Shown here in pieces: positions 32,760 to 45,000 of a DNA stretch of 64,000 nucleotides (positions within the stretch are counted from its first letter, which is position 1; each line of letters starts with the position of its first letter). The notes under the pieces were generated by a model that made no database searches, had not been told where the DNA came from, and worked only from the letters and a program-made list of their open reading frames with translations. A program made the translations under genes and the position numbers. Origin of the DNA: Ulva prolifera (lineage: Eukaryota > Chlorophyta > Ulvophyceae > Ulvales > Ulvaceae); the NCBI GenBank assembly GCA_023078555.1, contig CM041197.1, forward strand, positions 10,875,757-10,939,756, in the 5' to 3' direction.

Positions 32760-35700
32760 GTGTGTCCCACATTGTGCAAGAGCCTCCTTTTCCGTGCATG
32801 CTGGTAGGTTTTAGATTAGGACTGGGCTGTGCTGTGATCGGAATGAGTAGACTGACTGGAAGTCTGACACCTTTGGTGGTGAAACAGCTGCACTCATTGT
32901 GCTTTGAGCCACGTTGGCATTGCCCATATGCGAGTATTTATGTTCTCAGCGTAGGACTCCTGGGCCAGTACTATACACGTGTAGCACCACACACTAGCTA
33001 CAAGTTATCATCGGCAGTTGGCCCGTGCAAACCTCTGTGACTCGTTCATACAGGCTGTACGATGCTGCCAGTGCAACATGTGTACACTGCAACACACGGG
33101 TTATGATCATACACATGGGTGGTATGCAGACTCTTCGGAATCCATGGTCATTCGACGGCTTCTACATCAGTGACCATAAGCGGCTTAGTCATGATGAGCA
33201 CACCACTCTGCCTTCCTCTATGCGGGCGTCCGCCTGTGCAGCGTGCATGGACAATATGCATGTGCCGCCAGGGGTGAATTGGCTGACTATCATTCATCGA
33301 GGGCGGACTCCAGTTTCAGGCCATAGGCTGGTGGTGTATAGGAGGAAGGCTGGCAAATTTACAAGTGCTTGCCACAGGCTCCATGGCCAGCTCTGCAGGA
33401 TGGAAGCCAGACTTTTCCCCAGCTGGGGGGGGTGCCTTGCAATTGCCTGCAGGGGGGGTGCCTTGCAATTGACTCAGAAGTGGTGAAACGCAGCTTATCT
33501 GTACGCCCCTTCTGCATCACCATTAGAGCGTAGCTTCCACAGCTCCTCAACTGCAACCTCCTGTTGCTGTTGATTACGCGTTTCAGGCTGTTCAACAGCA
33601 GTAACAAGCTTTGAACCGCCGCCATTGGAGCAATCCCGAGCAGCAGTCTGCGACTTGGCGACCTCCCGCTGCCTGTCCGGAGAATCTGTGGGCGCAGCAG
33701 CGCGTTCTAAGCATAGCGCCGCAACATCATTGCCAGGTGGTGCAATGGCAGACGATGCTGCAGCAATGGCGGCACGCTATGCGGCCGGGTTCAAGTTCAG
33801 GCCGTGCATGCAGTAATTGCTGTCCAATACATGCAGCAATGAGCGCCGTAGCAGCGCGATTCTTAAACTAAAGTTGACACCACGCCCTACGCATGCCATG
33901 CTGCATCTGATGAATGTGGGTTATCAGTCTGCGTCAGATGCCTGCAAACAATTACGCAGCTTCCCTGAAATTCCGGCAGCGAAGGCGTCCCCGTTGAGGT
34001 GCACCCTGCCTAGCATATGCACCGCATTGACACCAGCCTGAGTGCCGTCACGGAATTTCATGCCGCAATTTCATGCCGCAATTTGGTACGGCGACACTAC
34101 GCCACACAGCTGCTGGTTGCATTTCTGTGCTTCAGTATCAGGGTCAAAGCCAGCGAGTGCATCCCCGAGCTCGGTGCAGTGCTTGAGGCCCATGCCTCCA
34201 GATGGCCAGATGGCCCCATGCCTGGGGGAAAGGGGGCGACCTCCACCCGAGCCGCGGTCGGGCATGACACATCATTGACTTTGGTCAGCATTGCAAGCAA
34301 GGCTCGCTGATGTGTGTTCCAAAAACAAAGGCGGCGTGGACGGTAGCACCACCAGTAGGTGGTGCTGCAACTGCAGGGCAACTACTCGGAGCAAGCATGC
34401 CAACGCCCCGATGCATGCCGGCAGGAGGTGACCACCCACATCGAGTCCGCCAGCACACAGAGAGCAGCAAAACACAACGCCCAACCACGTCTTGACAGAA
34501 ATGTTGACCGAAAAGCGCGGAGAAATTCACAGAACACGCACCCACACACCTACGCACCCGCCCCCGCTCCAGCCCCAAACACAAGCAGTCCGCGGCCGGC
34601 GCCCTCACGCAACATGATCCTGACCCCGCCCAAGAGTGCCTCAGTGTGTATGGATGTGCGACCGATGCGGGGTATGCCTTCGGGGCTGTGGGGCCGGGCT
34701 GTGGTGCATGGTGCATGCATGTGGGGTTGGGTGCATGGTGCATGCATGTGGGGTGCATGGTGCATGTGGGATTGGGAGGGGGAGGGTGATGTGGGTATAG
34801 GGGCCTGGAGGTGTCTGGCTGCAGCCGGAGCGGGTGTTGTCATGTGCGGCTGCATGCGTGTTATGGTCTACTTCGCGTGGCGATCGAACCTCGAGGGTTG
34901 CGTGGGTGCATGGTGCTGCTGTTTGTGGCCTACGGCGCAACCTGCCTCGCTGGCATTGTCCTGTGTAGCACATACCTCATCCCAAACTCGCAAACCCACA
35001 CGCACTACCGCAGAAAAGACTTTCACCAAAGGCGAGTGTGCGGCGGTACATCTAGTCACTTGTCCTGGGCGCTTTCACTCTAGCAGGCTGAACCCCGCCC
35101 CCCGCCCCCCCCGGCCTCCTGTCAGTGGAGCACCTGTGGCCATCCAGTGGTATAGCGGCCATACCACTGGATTGCCACAGCACCTCGTTACACATTATCG
35201 CGACTCTGTGAACCCATCACCAGCAACCCTGTCCACACAGTGCATGCACCCGGCCATGCCCGCGCTGTGCCGACTGTAGCAGTGAAACTACACCAATTGA
35301 TTTATACTGCTCACACCACATGCCCGACCAGCGGAGGCAAGCAAAATGATTGAACCCCAGCGGGTTGAGGTGTGAACGGGCAGCCGCTGCTCAGGCGAAC
35401 GGCTGGCGAGCACTATACGGGGCAGTGGCCGCGGGCCGAGCAATGGCCGTGCAGCGAGCACACAGCAGATTGAATTGACTCCAAGCCCTTCCGTGAGCTT
35501 GCACATAGCAATAGACACATACGTATGCATATGAATGCATTGCCTGGAACGTAGTACCATGCTGACATCATCTTCAAGATGTAAAGTTTCATTTCTACAT
35601 GGCTGGACATCCTGGTTGCATGGACACGCTGCTGGAAATGCTAGGCTGAATTTCATCAGCTGCACACTTGCAATTTGAGACGTGGCCGCAATTTTGCAGA

Positions 35701-38700
35701 CCATGAGTACTGCAGGGTTTGCCTGTGCACATAGCACTTGCGACTCATCTGGTGTACTAGTTATACGTATCACTGCTGCAGATGTGCCGCAACCCAAATC
35801 CACTCCTGAGTTTCGTATGTATACATCCATAACTGTAGCGCACTAGACAGTATTGGGCCACCTGCCTGATTTGTGGACCTGGTCAGGCTGTTCACGAGGC
35901 ACATCAGCAGGCACCCCAGGCCAGATCCATATCTATGCAACAAGTTTTCTGATTCATGCAGCTGAGGATGAATTATTAGAGAAGCAGTTAGCATGAGCGT
36001 CACAGAAGGGTGAAGGGCCATATCTCCAGAGATTTACTCAGCGTGCAGAGTATCTCACAGATACTGCACGAGTACTGGCCAGGTTGGGTCCATGGACACT
36101 GTGGCACAAGGGCAGTGTGCTGCTCGACGAGCAGCTGAGGCACCGCAATTGATGCCAAGGGGTTGTGCGATCTCGCCGGGTGGGATGTTTGTGTCATCGA
36201 ATCATCGGAACGTGCTGCGGTGGGTGGCTGCAGCTGAGTCATGGCTCGTGGCCCCTGAGTCCTGGGGCGTCTGCGGTTCGAGGGGAGCCCTCCGCTCGAT
36301 GACCGCCAGCCACTGGCTGAGCCCGTGCAGGTGCACAGATTCTTGACTCGCTCGTGCGTACAGATTCTGTCTTACGAATCTCCACCGGGATAGATTCATC
36401 ACGTCGCTCGGGCGCATGATCATCATCTGTTCGTTTCGGCTGCTGCCCACAGTCATAGCTACGTGCGACCGTCATACAAGGCTACGTGTGACCGTCATAC
36501 AAGCGACCGAATACCGGCAGACGCTGGCGATGTCTACATGACCTTCTGGCCACGCTGACCACGGCTGCAGCACTGCCGGCGCTCTGCACAGCTTGCACAC
36601 TTTGGTGCACCGCCATGCGACGGCGACCTGCTTCGCATCGGATACAGAAGATTAAACAGGTGCATACAAATCAGACAAGGCAATCCTGCCGAATCAACTG
36701 TGCGCAGAATTTTGCGGACCCAATTGTGCTGTTCACGCGCGTTCGGCATCAGCAGCAATTTGACAGCGCGCCGATCGCGTCCGCGCATGGAATGGTAATG
36801 CAGTCATCAAGTAGCAAGTTCGCCAAATACAATGCATATTAAATCCAACTCATGGCATGCAGGACTTGCATTGAACGCCAGGTTAGGGCAAGTAGATGCG
36901 CACGCAGCTGGGCATTGAACGCATCTGGCCGTCTTGTTCATAACCGTGTGCGACCAGACGTTGTCAATTCAAACATACGTTCAAATCTGTCCTTGCTGAG
37001 CCGGTCACCTGCATGCCTGTGGAGATTTGACGGAGGACTGGGCGAAGCACTCGATCGATGGGCATGGAGGTGCGATCCATGTGGCATCGGGACTTGCAAT
37101 TGCCCCCAGAGCAGCTGGATTTGAGCAGAACTGTGCCTCGTCGCGGCAAGAGAATGCTGTATGCAATGAAACGTACGGCCGTGAAGTGGACACTCTTGAC
37201 AGCCAGCATTTCCTGTTACGTGCCAGTGGTGTCAGCGCACTGTGTCTTCGACACGCTTCTTGATCATGGCTGTCTCTCCGCCACAACATCACACGGTCTG
37301 CACCGGCTTTACGCCAGGTGGTACACACCTTTCCGTATCGGCATCGATGCTGCTGCGCTGGTTTTGGCGGTTGACGCACTGGCCAGGTGTGTGTCCGGCT
37401 CGTTGCAATGCTGAAGTGCGACAGCTGTGTGCCGCTCGTACGATAGATTCTATACAAATATTTAGCGACAGCCTGTATTGTGAAAGTATCGAGCGAGTTG
37501 TTGACTCATCTGGGCGAGCATCTTGGGACGCCATTGTTGGCCAGGCTCGATCGAACGACAGCAGCTGAGCAATTTGAGACTACGCTTGAGAAAAACTGCA
37601 GCACGTGAGCCGCAGCAGTGTGAAGATCGTCAATGCCATGCGTCGACGCGAGGCATGCTGTTCTGAGCCCGCAATGCTGTTGGCTGCGCAGCCCATGCCT
37701 GAGATCCTCCCTTCAGATCCGGCTAGGAACAACCGCCAATGTCTAACTGCTCTTTCACAGGAGTTTTGAGCAGTAGTTTGGTTCCCTCTGCTTGGCAGCA
37801 TGGTCACACCATGAGCAGCTGCAATCGGGGGCATCTGGTCAATTGGTTTGCAGACTTTGGGACTGCCCTGGACAGCCAAGTAGCAGTGCTCTGTTGAAAT
37901 GATTCTGTAGCAATTGTGTTCTCCCGTTTACTCTTCTGTCATGTTGTTGAAACAGTGAGTGCACAGTCCCAGTACACCCACAAGCCGCAAGGTGTTTGTT
38001 TGCTTTCATATGCTGGCCATGCTGGATGCCAATCGGCTTGCAGCTGTCTTCAATCATACGAATATGTGTTAGAGAATATGTGTTTGCTCCTAGTCTGATG
38101 TGCCATTGTCTCCTGACCTACGATAGCATACTAGTAGAGGACTGCCAATCAACCACAAGTGACCAGGATCCTGCAGGATCTGACCATTGAATGCCGTGTG
38201 GCATCATTCCAGTGGGGCCACAGCGCCGCGTACAGTATGGAGCACTACTGCTCTATCCTTTGACATCATGTGACAGCCGGCACGACACAGGTTGTCAGTT
38301 TCCAAATGCGTTTGGCTGACAGAACCCATCACAAACATGCACGTACCAGTAGCTTCACCCAGAAGCTTCACCCAGAAACAACACCCTGCTTTTTTTGGCG
38401 TCCCATGATTTTATGGCGGCTTACGGATATGCACATGTACGGTCATGGACATGGTGAATGGGTCGTCCGCTTGCCGCCCGCAGTGTTACCTACGATCATG
38501 CCCGGCTCCTGTCCTTTGTCAGTTCATATGCATGCACACGCTCATCTGCCAATGCAGCTGCAGCCGAACCGAACCGCACATGGTCCTGGCTTCAAGGGCA
38601 CCGCTTACACATAACACGCATGTGGCGAACAGCAACAGCATCATCCCGGCGGCGCTGCCCGCCGCAGCACATGCACGGCCATTCGTGTGGATCAACTCTT

Positions 38701-38741
38701 GTCCACATCATAAGAATCTGCAGATTCACACGCACCTGCAG
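32760..38741. other. Intergenic stretch before the first complete SRCR gene
   Basis: No gene recognised. It contains a 20 bp direct duplication GGGGGGGTGCCTTGCAATTG (33426-33445, 33452-33471), GGTGCATGCATGTGGGGT-type tandem repeats (34702-34770), a CACACCCACAC-rich block (34530-35010), an 18 bp-stem hairpin at 35136-35178 and a 23 bp tandem at 36456-36502. The last few hundred bases should hold the promoter and first exon of the SRCR gene, but I cannot place a start codon. Confidence 0.4.
35136..35178. repeat. Hairpin, 18 bp stem, 7 nt loop
   Basis: GTGGCCATCCAGTGGTAT and ATACCACTGGATTGCCAC are complementary with one mismatch around the spacer AGCGGCC. No gene end is nearby, so the role is unknown. 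It could be a foldback element or a small RNA precursor. Confidence 0.8.
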
Positions 38742-39063
38742 ATAGCTGCAAGGCCACGGTGCACAGCCGCGCGTGCGGCGGCGGTGGCTATCGCCGTGCT
38801 CCTCACAGCCGCCCCGGCGTGCGCCGATGTGCCATCTATCAACTCCATCTCTGTCGGCGGCCGCGCGCCGGGACGGCCGGCACGGCCGGCACGGCCGGGC
38901 CGCGCCCCGCGCCCCCCGCGCCCTGGGCGTCCAGGGCGCCCCTCCCGCGCACCGCCGCCGGACGCCACTGACGCCGCCGCACCACAGCCCGCGCCCTCAG
39001 AGCCTGCAATTGAGCCCCCTCCAGGCGCAATTCCTCCACCACCCCCAACAGACGTCTCTGGCG
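38742..39063 (+). CDS. SRCR gene 1, exon with signal core and x-R-P stalk
   Basis: 322 nt, phase 0 to 1. Signal core followed by GRPARPARPGRAPRPPRPGR and an acidic/Pro linker ending PPPPPTDVSG. The donor at 39064 is GTGCGG. Directly comparable with 54993-55302 of the paralog. Confidence 0.75.
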
Positions 39064-42000
39064 GTGCGGGGCACCGAAATGTTCGGCTGCCGCGTCGTTG
39101 GCACATGCGTGTGTCGTGATTCCAGCGATTGCTATGTCAGCGTGTCCAAGTCAACTGCAAATGAGTCATGAGCTGTGGAATTCACAACACATGTTTGATG
39201 CGGCGCAAGGTTCCGCAGGGGGCAGTATCTGTCAAGGCGAAGAAAATCCACATGCCTAGGGGGCCAACCACAGTTGTGGATGTGTGGGATCCGGACAGAT
39301 GCTGCCTCCCAGGGTGGTCACCATCAACCCAACCGTAGACAACGCCGCTGTGACTTTGTCATCAGCTCTGAGTGGTGCTCTGCTACTGCAGAGGAGGGAA
39401 GTCTGAGGCTGGTGGGCAGGGTCGACATCAACGGCTTCGCAACGGGCGCAGTCCAGGTCTTCCACGACGGCGCCTTTGGCGCAGTTTGCATTGAAGGCTT
39501 TGATGCTGCGGCCGCAGATGTGGCGTGCCGCCAGATGGGCTTTGTTGGTGGCACTGACATCCCGCTGACACTGAGAGGCAGCCTGGCGCCACGGGAGCAG
39601 AGGGCACTCATAGATGTACGCCCTGAGTCACTGCAGTCTGCTGCACCTGTCTGCCCACATTTTCATAGAATAGTCTCATGCTGGACACCCTCCATGGGAT
39701 CCCCGTCCTTGGTCAAAAGAGTACGATCGTCTGGCCACAGGGGCCGATGGCAGTTGCAATTGCGCGATGGATGGCCATGTCTGCACTGCATGCATGATCA
39801 TGCATCATCACAATGAGCGGCGCAGCCCACAGTCCGCTGCTAAGAGGAGGTTGTGACACCTGTGGCATTCTGAATGGTGGTATATTGAAAGCTCTGCCAT
39901 GGCAGCCCCACTAGTGGCACAGCAGCACAGCATGTCTTCAATGGTGCTCAACAGCCTGCTCGAACCACGGATGCCGCTGCTTATACGCATACAATCAACA
40001 CTGCGGCAATAAAAGTGAAAGTCTGTTTTATACGTGATGTTATGAAGCCGTGCCTGCATCATGTATGTTCAGCATTGTGATGGCGCACGCGTACGGCAAA
40101 TGCAGATAGCACCGGTGTGGGTATGCTTGTCGTCGATACGGACACCGTAGCCACCCTGAAGCCTGTACGGGTGCAGCTACGTGCAGCTACGGAGCGTAAA
40201 TGCGGCAGTCGGCGGCGCTTCTGAGTTCCCCTGTTGAGTGCAGGGCATCCTGGCCCCCATGGTGCTGGAGAACCTGGCGTGCACGGGCACCGAGGAGCGC
40301 CTTGTAGACTGCCCCGGCTCTCAGGAAGCTCCGGATTACGGCTTCAGCACCGACTACACTTACAAGTATTACGCCCTGAGCACAGATGGCTGCGACCCCC
40401 TTGGACCATCTTACGCCTTTGTTGCCTGTGGCAACACCGCTGGCCCAGGTGCGGCGTCCACGGAGGAACCGACAATGTCATGTGCTCCCCGCCAGTCGTA
40501 AAATTAGGTTCATTGAAACGCGCATCATGCACTGGCACATCTCGATTGAATCCGTCTCTACCATGTTTTGGACGTTTGTGAAGAATTGTGGGTCCCACAT
40601 GCAAACAGGTGAGGCAGGCTGCGGACGCGATACGAGCATGGCTTGCTGCAACACCAGTTGTTTGCTGGTGTATGCTGGCACGCATGTGCACCTGAATTGC
40701 CTAGGTCCACTTGGCAGAGATCGTGGGTTCACCGATGTCACTGCTGTGAGTGGTGATGCAGTGGCGTAGCAGTCATACCACTGCACCGACAGCGACACCG
40801 CGCCATTGTCTACATTTGCGGCTGTACGCATGTGGCTGTATACATGTGGCTGTAACGACTGTTCATGTGCAGGCCAGGGAGACCTGAGGCTGGCGGGAGG
40901 CCAGACCTCTGAGGACGGCAATGCGCAGTTTGGGCGGCTCGAGGTGTTCAACGACGGCGGCTGGGGCACCATCTGCGACCGCACCGGCCGAGGGTTTGGC
41001 CGAAACAGGAATATTGGGGACTTCACAGATGAGTCGGTGAATGTCGCCTGCAAGCAGCTCGGCTTCTCAGAGGGAACCAAGACACAGCTGTCGGTCCGTC
41101 CTGCCTCTTGTCTGTGCCTGTTCCAATCAGTGTGTTGCTGTGAGGCTCTTTCTGTCGGCGTGTGCCATTCTATGTTCATTTGTGAAGCTCTTCTCATGGA
41201 GAGGGTGTCCCTCTAGGTGCCTTGGGGAGATCTGGCAGATGAATCCGGCTTGCATGAAAAGCTGTGCTCGATCGCGTCCATCCACAGGCGCAACCACTAT
41301 GAACGCGACATGCTGTACAAGCATTCATTCTGAAACATTCTAGATGCTAGCTACTGAATGGACTTTTGTCAGGCAGCGTTCCTTGTGCGCATCAGTGCCC
41401 GTAGGGAACACACTGCATCAGCACCGTGATGGGAGGTTAGTGTGTGCAGGCGGACGGGCGCGAGGCGTCGCTGGATGCGCGGCGTGTCCCGATCTGGCTT
41501 GCCGGCGCCACCTGCTCTGGTGGCGAGGCCGCCCTCACCGACTGCCCGGGCGTAGCTTTCGGCGCTGATATAGAGGCCTGTGGCCTGGACACTACTCTCG
41601 TGTTGTCGTGCTTCAGCGGCCCCGATGCACGTGCGCCTGCCATCATGATCATGCTGAATAGTTGTCTGATGTCATGCACTATATTTCGTATCGATTGAGC
41701 CGTACGGTGTGATTTGCTTGGAACAACAAACCAGTAGCACCGCAGCGTCCATGCGCGAATGTAGTAAATGATACCAGGGGACTGCCACTGATATGGAGGA
41801 TGCAAGCGCAGTGCCTCAGGTTGCAACAGTCACACGGGAAAGTGTGTGGGTTCTCGTGATCGCACTGACATTTCGTTCCGTCGGCGTTGTGGTGCTTCTG
41901 TACAATGCTAAGACGCCGAGCATTGGGCCTTGGTGTGCCGAATGTCTGAGCATCTGGAATGCTGTTTGTCAATGGCAGCTCCAACAGCAGCCCCCAGCAC

Positions 42001-45000
42001 CCCGGACAGCGCAGCATGAGCTTTGGTCATGGGGGCAGAAGCCGTACTACTACTAGACAGTGTCCAGTGGTGCAGGTGCTACGTCACTGCACGTCAACGT
42101 GTCTCATCAGGTGTGGCGGTTGCAGGCAGGGACGGCAACCTTCGGCTGGTGGGTGGCAGTTCGGGCCCGGAGTACGAGTACGGCCGCCTTGAGGTCTTCC
42201 TGCGGGGCTTCTGGAGCACCATCTGCGACATTGATGGCTTCACCCCGGACTCAGCACAAGTAGCCTGCAAGATCCTCGGCTATGACGGCGGCTCCTCCCT
42301 CGGGTTCAGGCAGGCATACGCTGCCACGTTCCAGGCGGAAAACCAGGTACATGTATACATGCACGAACCTCCAGCACGCTGCAGCATGTTGAGATTTCGC
42401 GACTTGTATGTCGTGAATACTGATCAGCATCACGCGGTCAAGGGCGTTATCATGTAGGTTATCGATTTCGTGTAGCCCTCAGATGCTCACTGGCATTGGT
42501 GGTGAGATGTCGCAGCGCAAGCGGCCCACAGACATTGCTGCACAAGCCATGACCTGATCACCTGCCATGGGTGTGCAGCAACAGTGATAAGCTGTTGCTG
42601 CAGAAGTGGACGGGAATTCATAGATACTCTGTTGACAGTACTGGCGGCACTGTTCTGCAGCGTATGCAGCACCAGTAGGCTTGGGGATTCGGACAAGCGC
42701 ACGCTCGTGCGTGCATATGTTTTGGCCATCCGCCCGCTGCATGCACCCGCACGCTCGTGTGAGTGCATATGTTTTGGTCATCTCGTCATGCTTAGGATGC
42801 TGTGACTCCACCATGCAGTAGATTGAACCACTCAGCAAGTACGCCTGTGATACCGCACTACTTTATGCACAACTACATTGCGTGTATACGAATACTACTG
42901 AATCTCCGGCCAATGGAAGTTGAATAATTCAACACCTGCTCTACATTTGACTGTGACATTGGGCTTGAGAGCAGCTGCTCTGCAGGTTCTTGTGGCGAGC
43001 CTGCCAGTCGGGCTGGCCTCGGTGGACTGCAATGGCACCGAGTCGTCCCTCCTGGATTGCACCTCCAGCCAGAACGACCGCCAGGCATGCGGCATTGAAG
43101 GCACCAATCTCACAGACGCCACAGTCCTCACCTGCGCCAACACCGCAGACAGTGCGTTCACCCTTGAGCTTGTTCTGGACTGATTCACTTGCACAGAGCT
43201 CGAGTCAAGCAATCACAAGTCCGTTGAGAGGGTCTTGTAACATTCTCTCTGCATCCGCATTCCAGTTCCTGTCTGCATCCGCCCTCCAGGCCCTGTAGCT
43301 TATGCCTTGGAGTCTACAAGCATCCTACTCGTGATCTGCATGCGCTTACCAGAAGCAACTTAGAGACGCGTCGAAGCAATTGCAGGCTGTAAGAAGACGT
43401 CGCCGGCGGTTGGCGGCTCGGTGCGCCTACGTGGCGGCTTTGGCACGCCCTGCGACCCCGTGCACACCGGCTTCGTCGAGATCTTTCACCAGCGCGAATG
43501 GGGTGCCATATGCAATGGCAACGACGGCATCAACACGCTCGCCGCCGATGTCATCTGCCGGCAGCTCGGCTTCCCATACGGCACCTATGTTGACCCGGTC
43601 GCTAACCCTCCCGATGTCGACGATTACAGCTACGTCCCAGACGATGAGGAGGCATCAGAGACGCAAGGGCGCTTCTGGCTGGACTCGGTGCAGTGCCGGG
43701 GGCCTGAGGAGAAGCTAACTGACTGCAACCTTGGACAGGGGTTCCGTGCGAACAATGCCGGTTGCACATTCAACCCCATCCGCCTGACGGTAGCCTGCCG
43801 CATGTTCCCTGTCGGCCCGGCCCTTGAGGACATCACCACCCCTGGAGCAGGCGCGCTCTGCTCAATTCATTTTGCATTGCTCTGGCGTGTGTGCGCTTCA
43901 GCAGTGTTGCTGCGCTGTGGCCTCAAATCAACATACACACTCGCCACTCTGCCGTTCAAACTGTTGCTCTTAATCTGTACCTGTGGTTGAGGTCCTGCGA
44001 ATCATGTGTCCAGCATTTGCGCACAAACATCACATCCGGCTGCTGAGCAGAGGAGGGAGACGTGCGGCTCATGGACAGCACCACAGTCTCGAACTGGGAG
44101 GTTGGCCGCCTTGAGATCTTCTTTGAGGGCTCCTGGAGCCAGGTCTGTGCTCGGGACTTCGATGGTGAAGATGCCGACGTCGCCTGCCGCCAGCTCGGCT
44201 TCGGCTCCGGCTCTGTCGGGCCAAACCGCGCTAACGGGGCCCCTCCTCTAGACGAGCGGCTGGTGTTCCCGGTGGTGGCGCTGACGACCCCCGGCTGCAC
44301 TGGCTCCGAGGAGACCCTGCTGGACTGTGGGGCCTCGCCTGGCGTCGTCCAAGCGTTTGAGTCCCGTGACTGTTTCGGAGTCGATGGGCCGGGGCTGACA
44401 CTCGCCTGCGTGTCTGAGCCTCAGGCTGGTGCGTGCACAACGCCTGCGGGCTTGATACATCATGCATGACCACCCAAGTCAAGTTTCTGCCAGTGGGGCT
44501 CTGCTGGTCTACCGGTAAGTGTCTACTGGTGTATCTTTCAGCTTTGCAGCCGGTAGCAACATCTCAGGGTAGCCTGTGTGCGCCGCGGCGCGCTGTGTGC
44601 AATGTGGCTCCGGCAAGTGATTGAGGATGCAGGGACGGAGGGTGCGCTGCGCCTAACCGAAGACGGCGCCGGCGGCGGCACTGACCCTGCCGTCGGTGTT
44701 CTTGAGGTCTTCCATGCTGGCGCATGGGGCACAGTCTGTGAGGGCGAGAGAGGATTGAACACGGATGACTACGCGCCCGCGTTCACAGATGTGAGTCTCC
44801 TCCATGTGACCCTGTCGACCTTGGGACACCTGTTTGGGTTTCGCCTTCTGATGCCTCCACCTGCTCTAGCTGTGCATGAATATACAGCATCATCACGTAT
44901 GCAAACATGCTGTAGCCGGTTTGTTTGACTTTCTTGTCAGGAAGCTACCTGCTGTTGCACATGTACGCATGCATGCTGTATCCGGCCAGTGTACTCTAGA

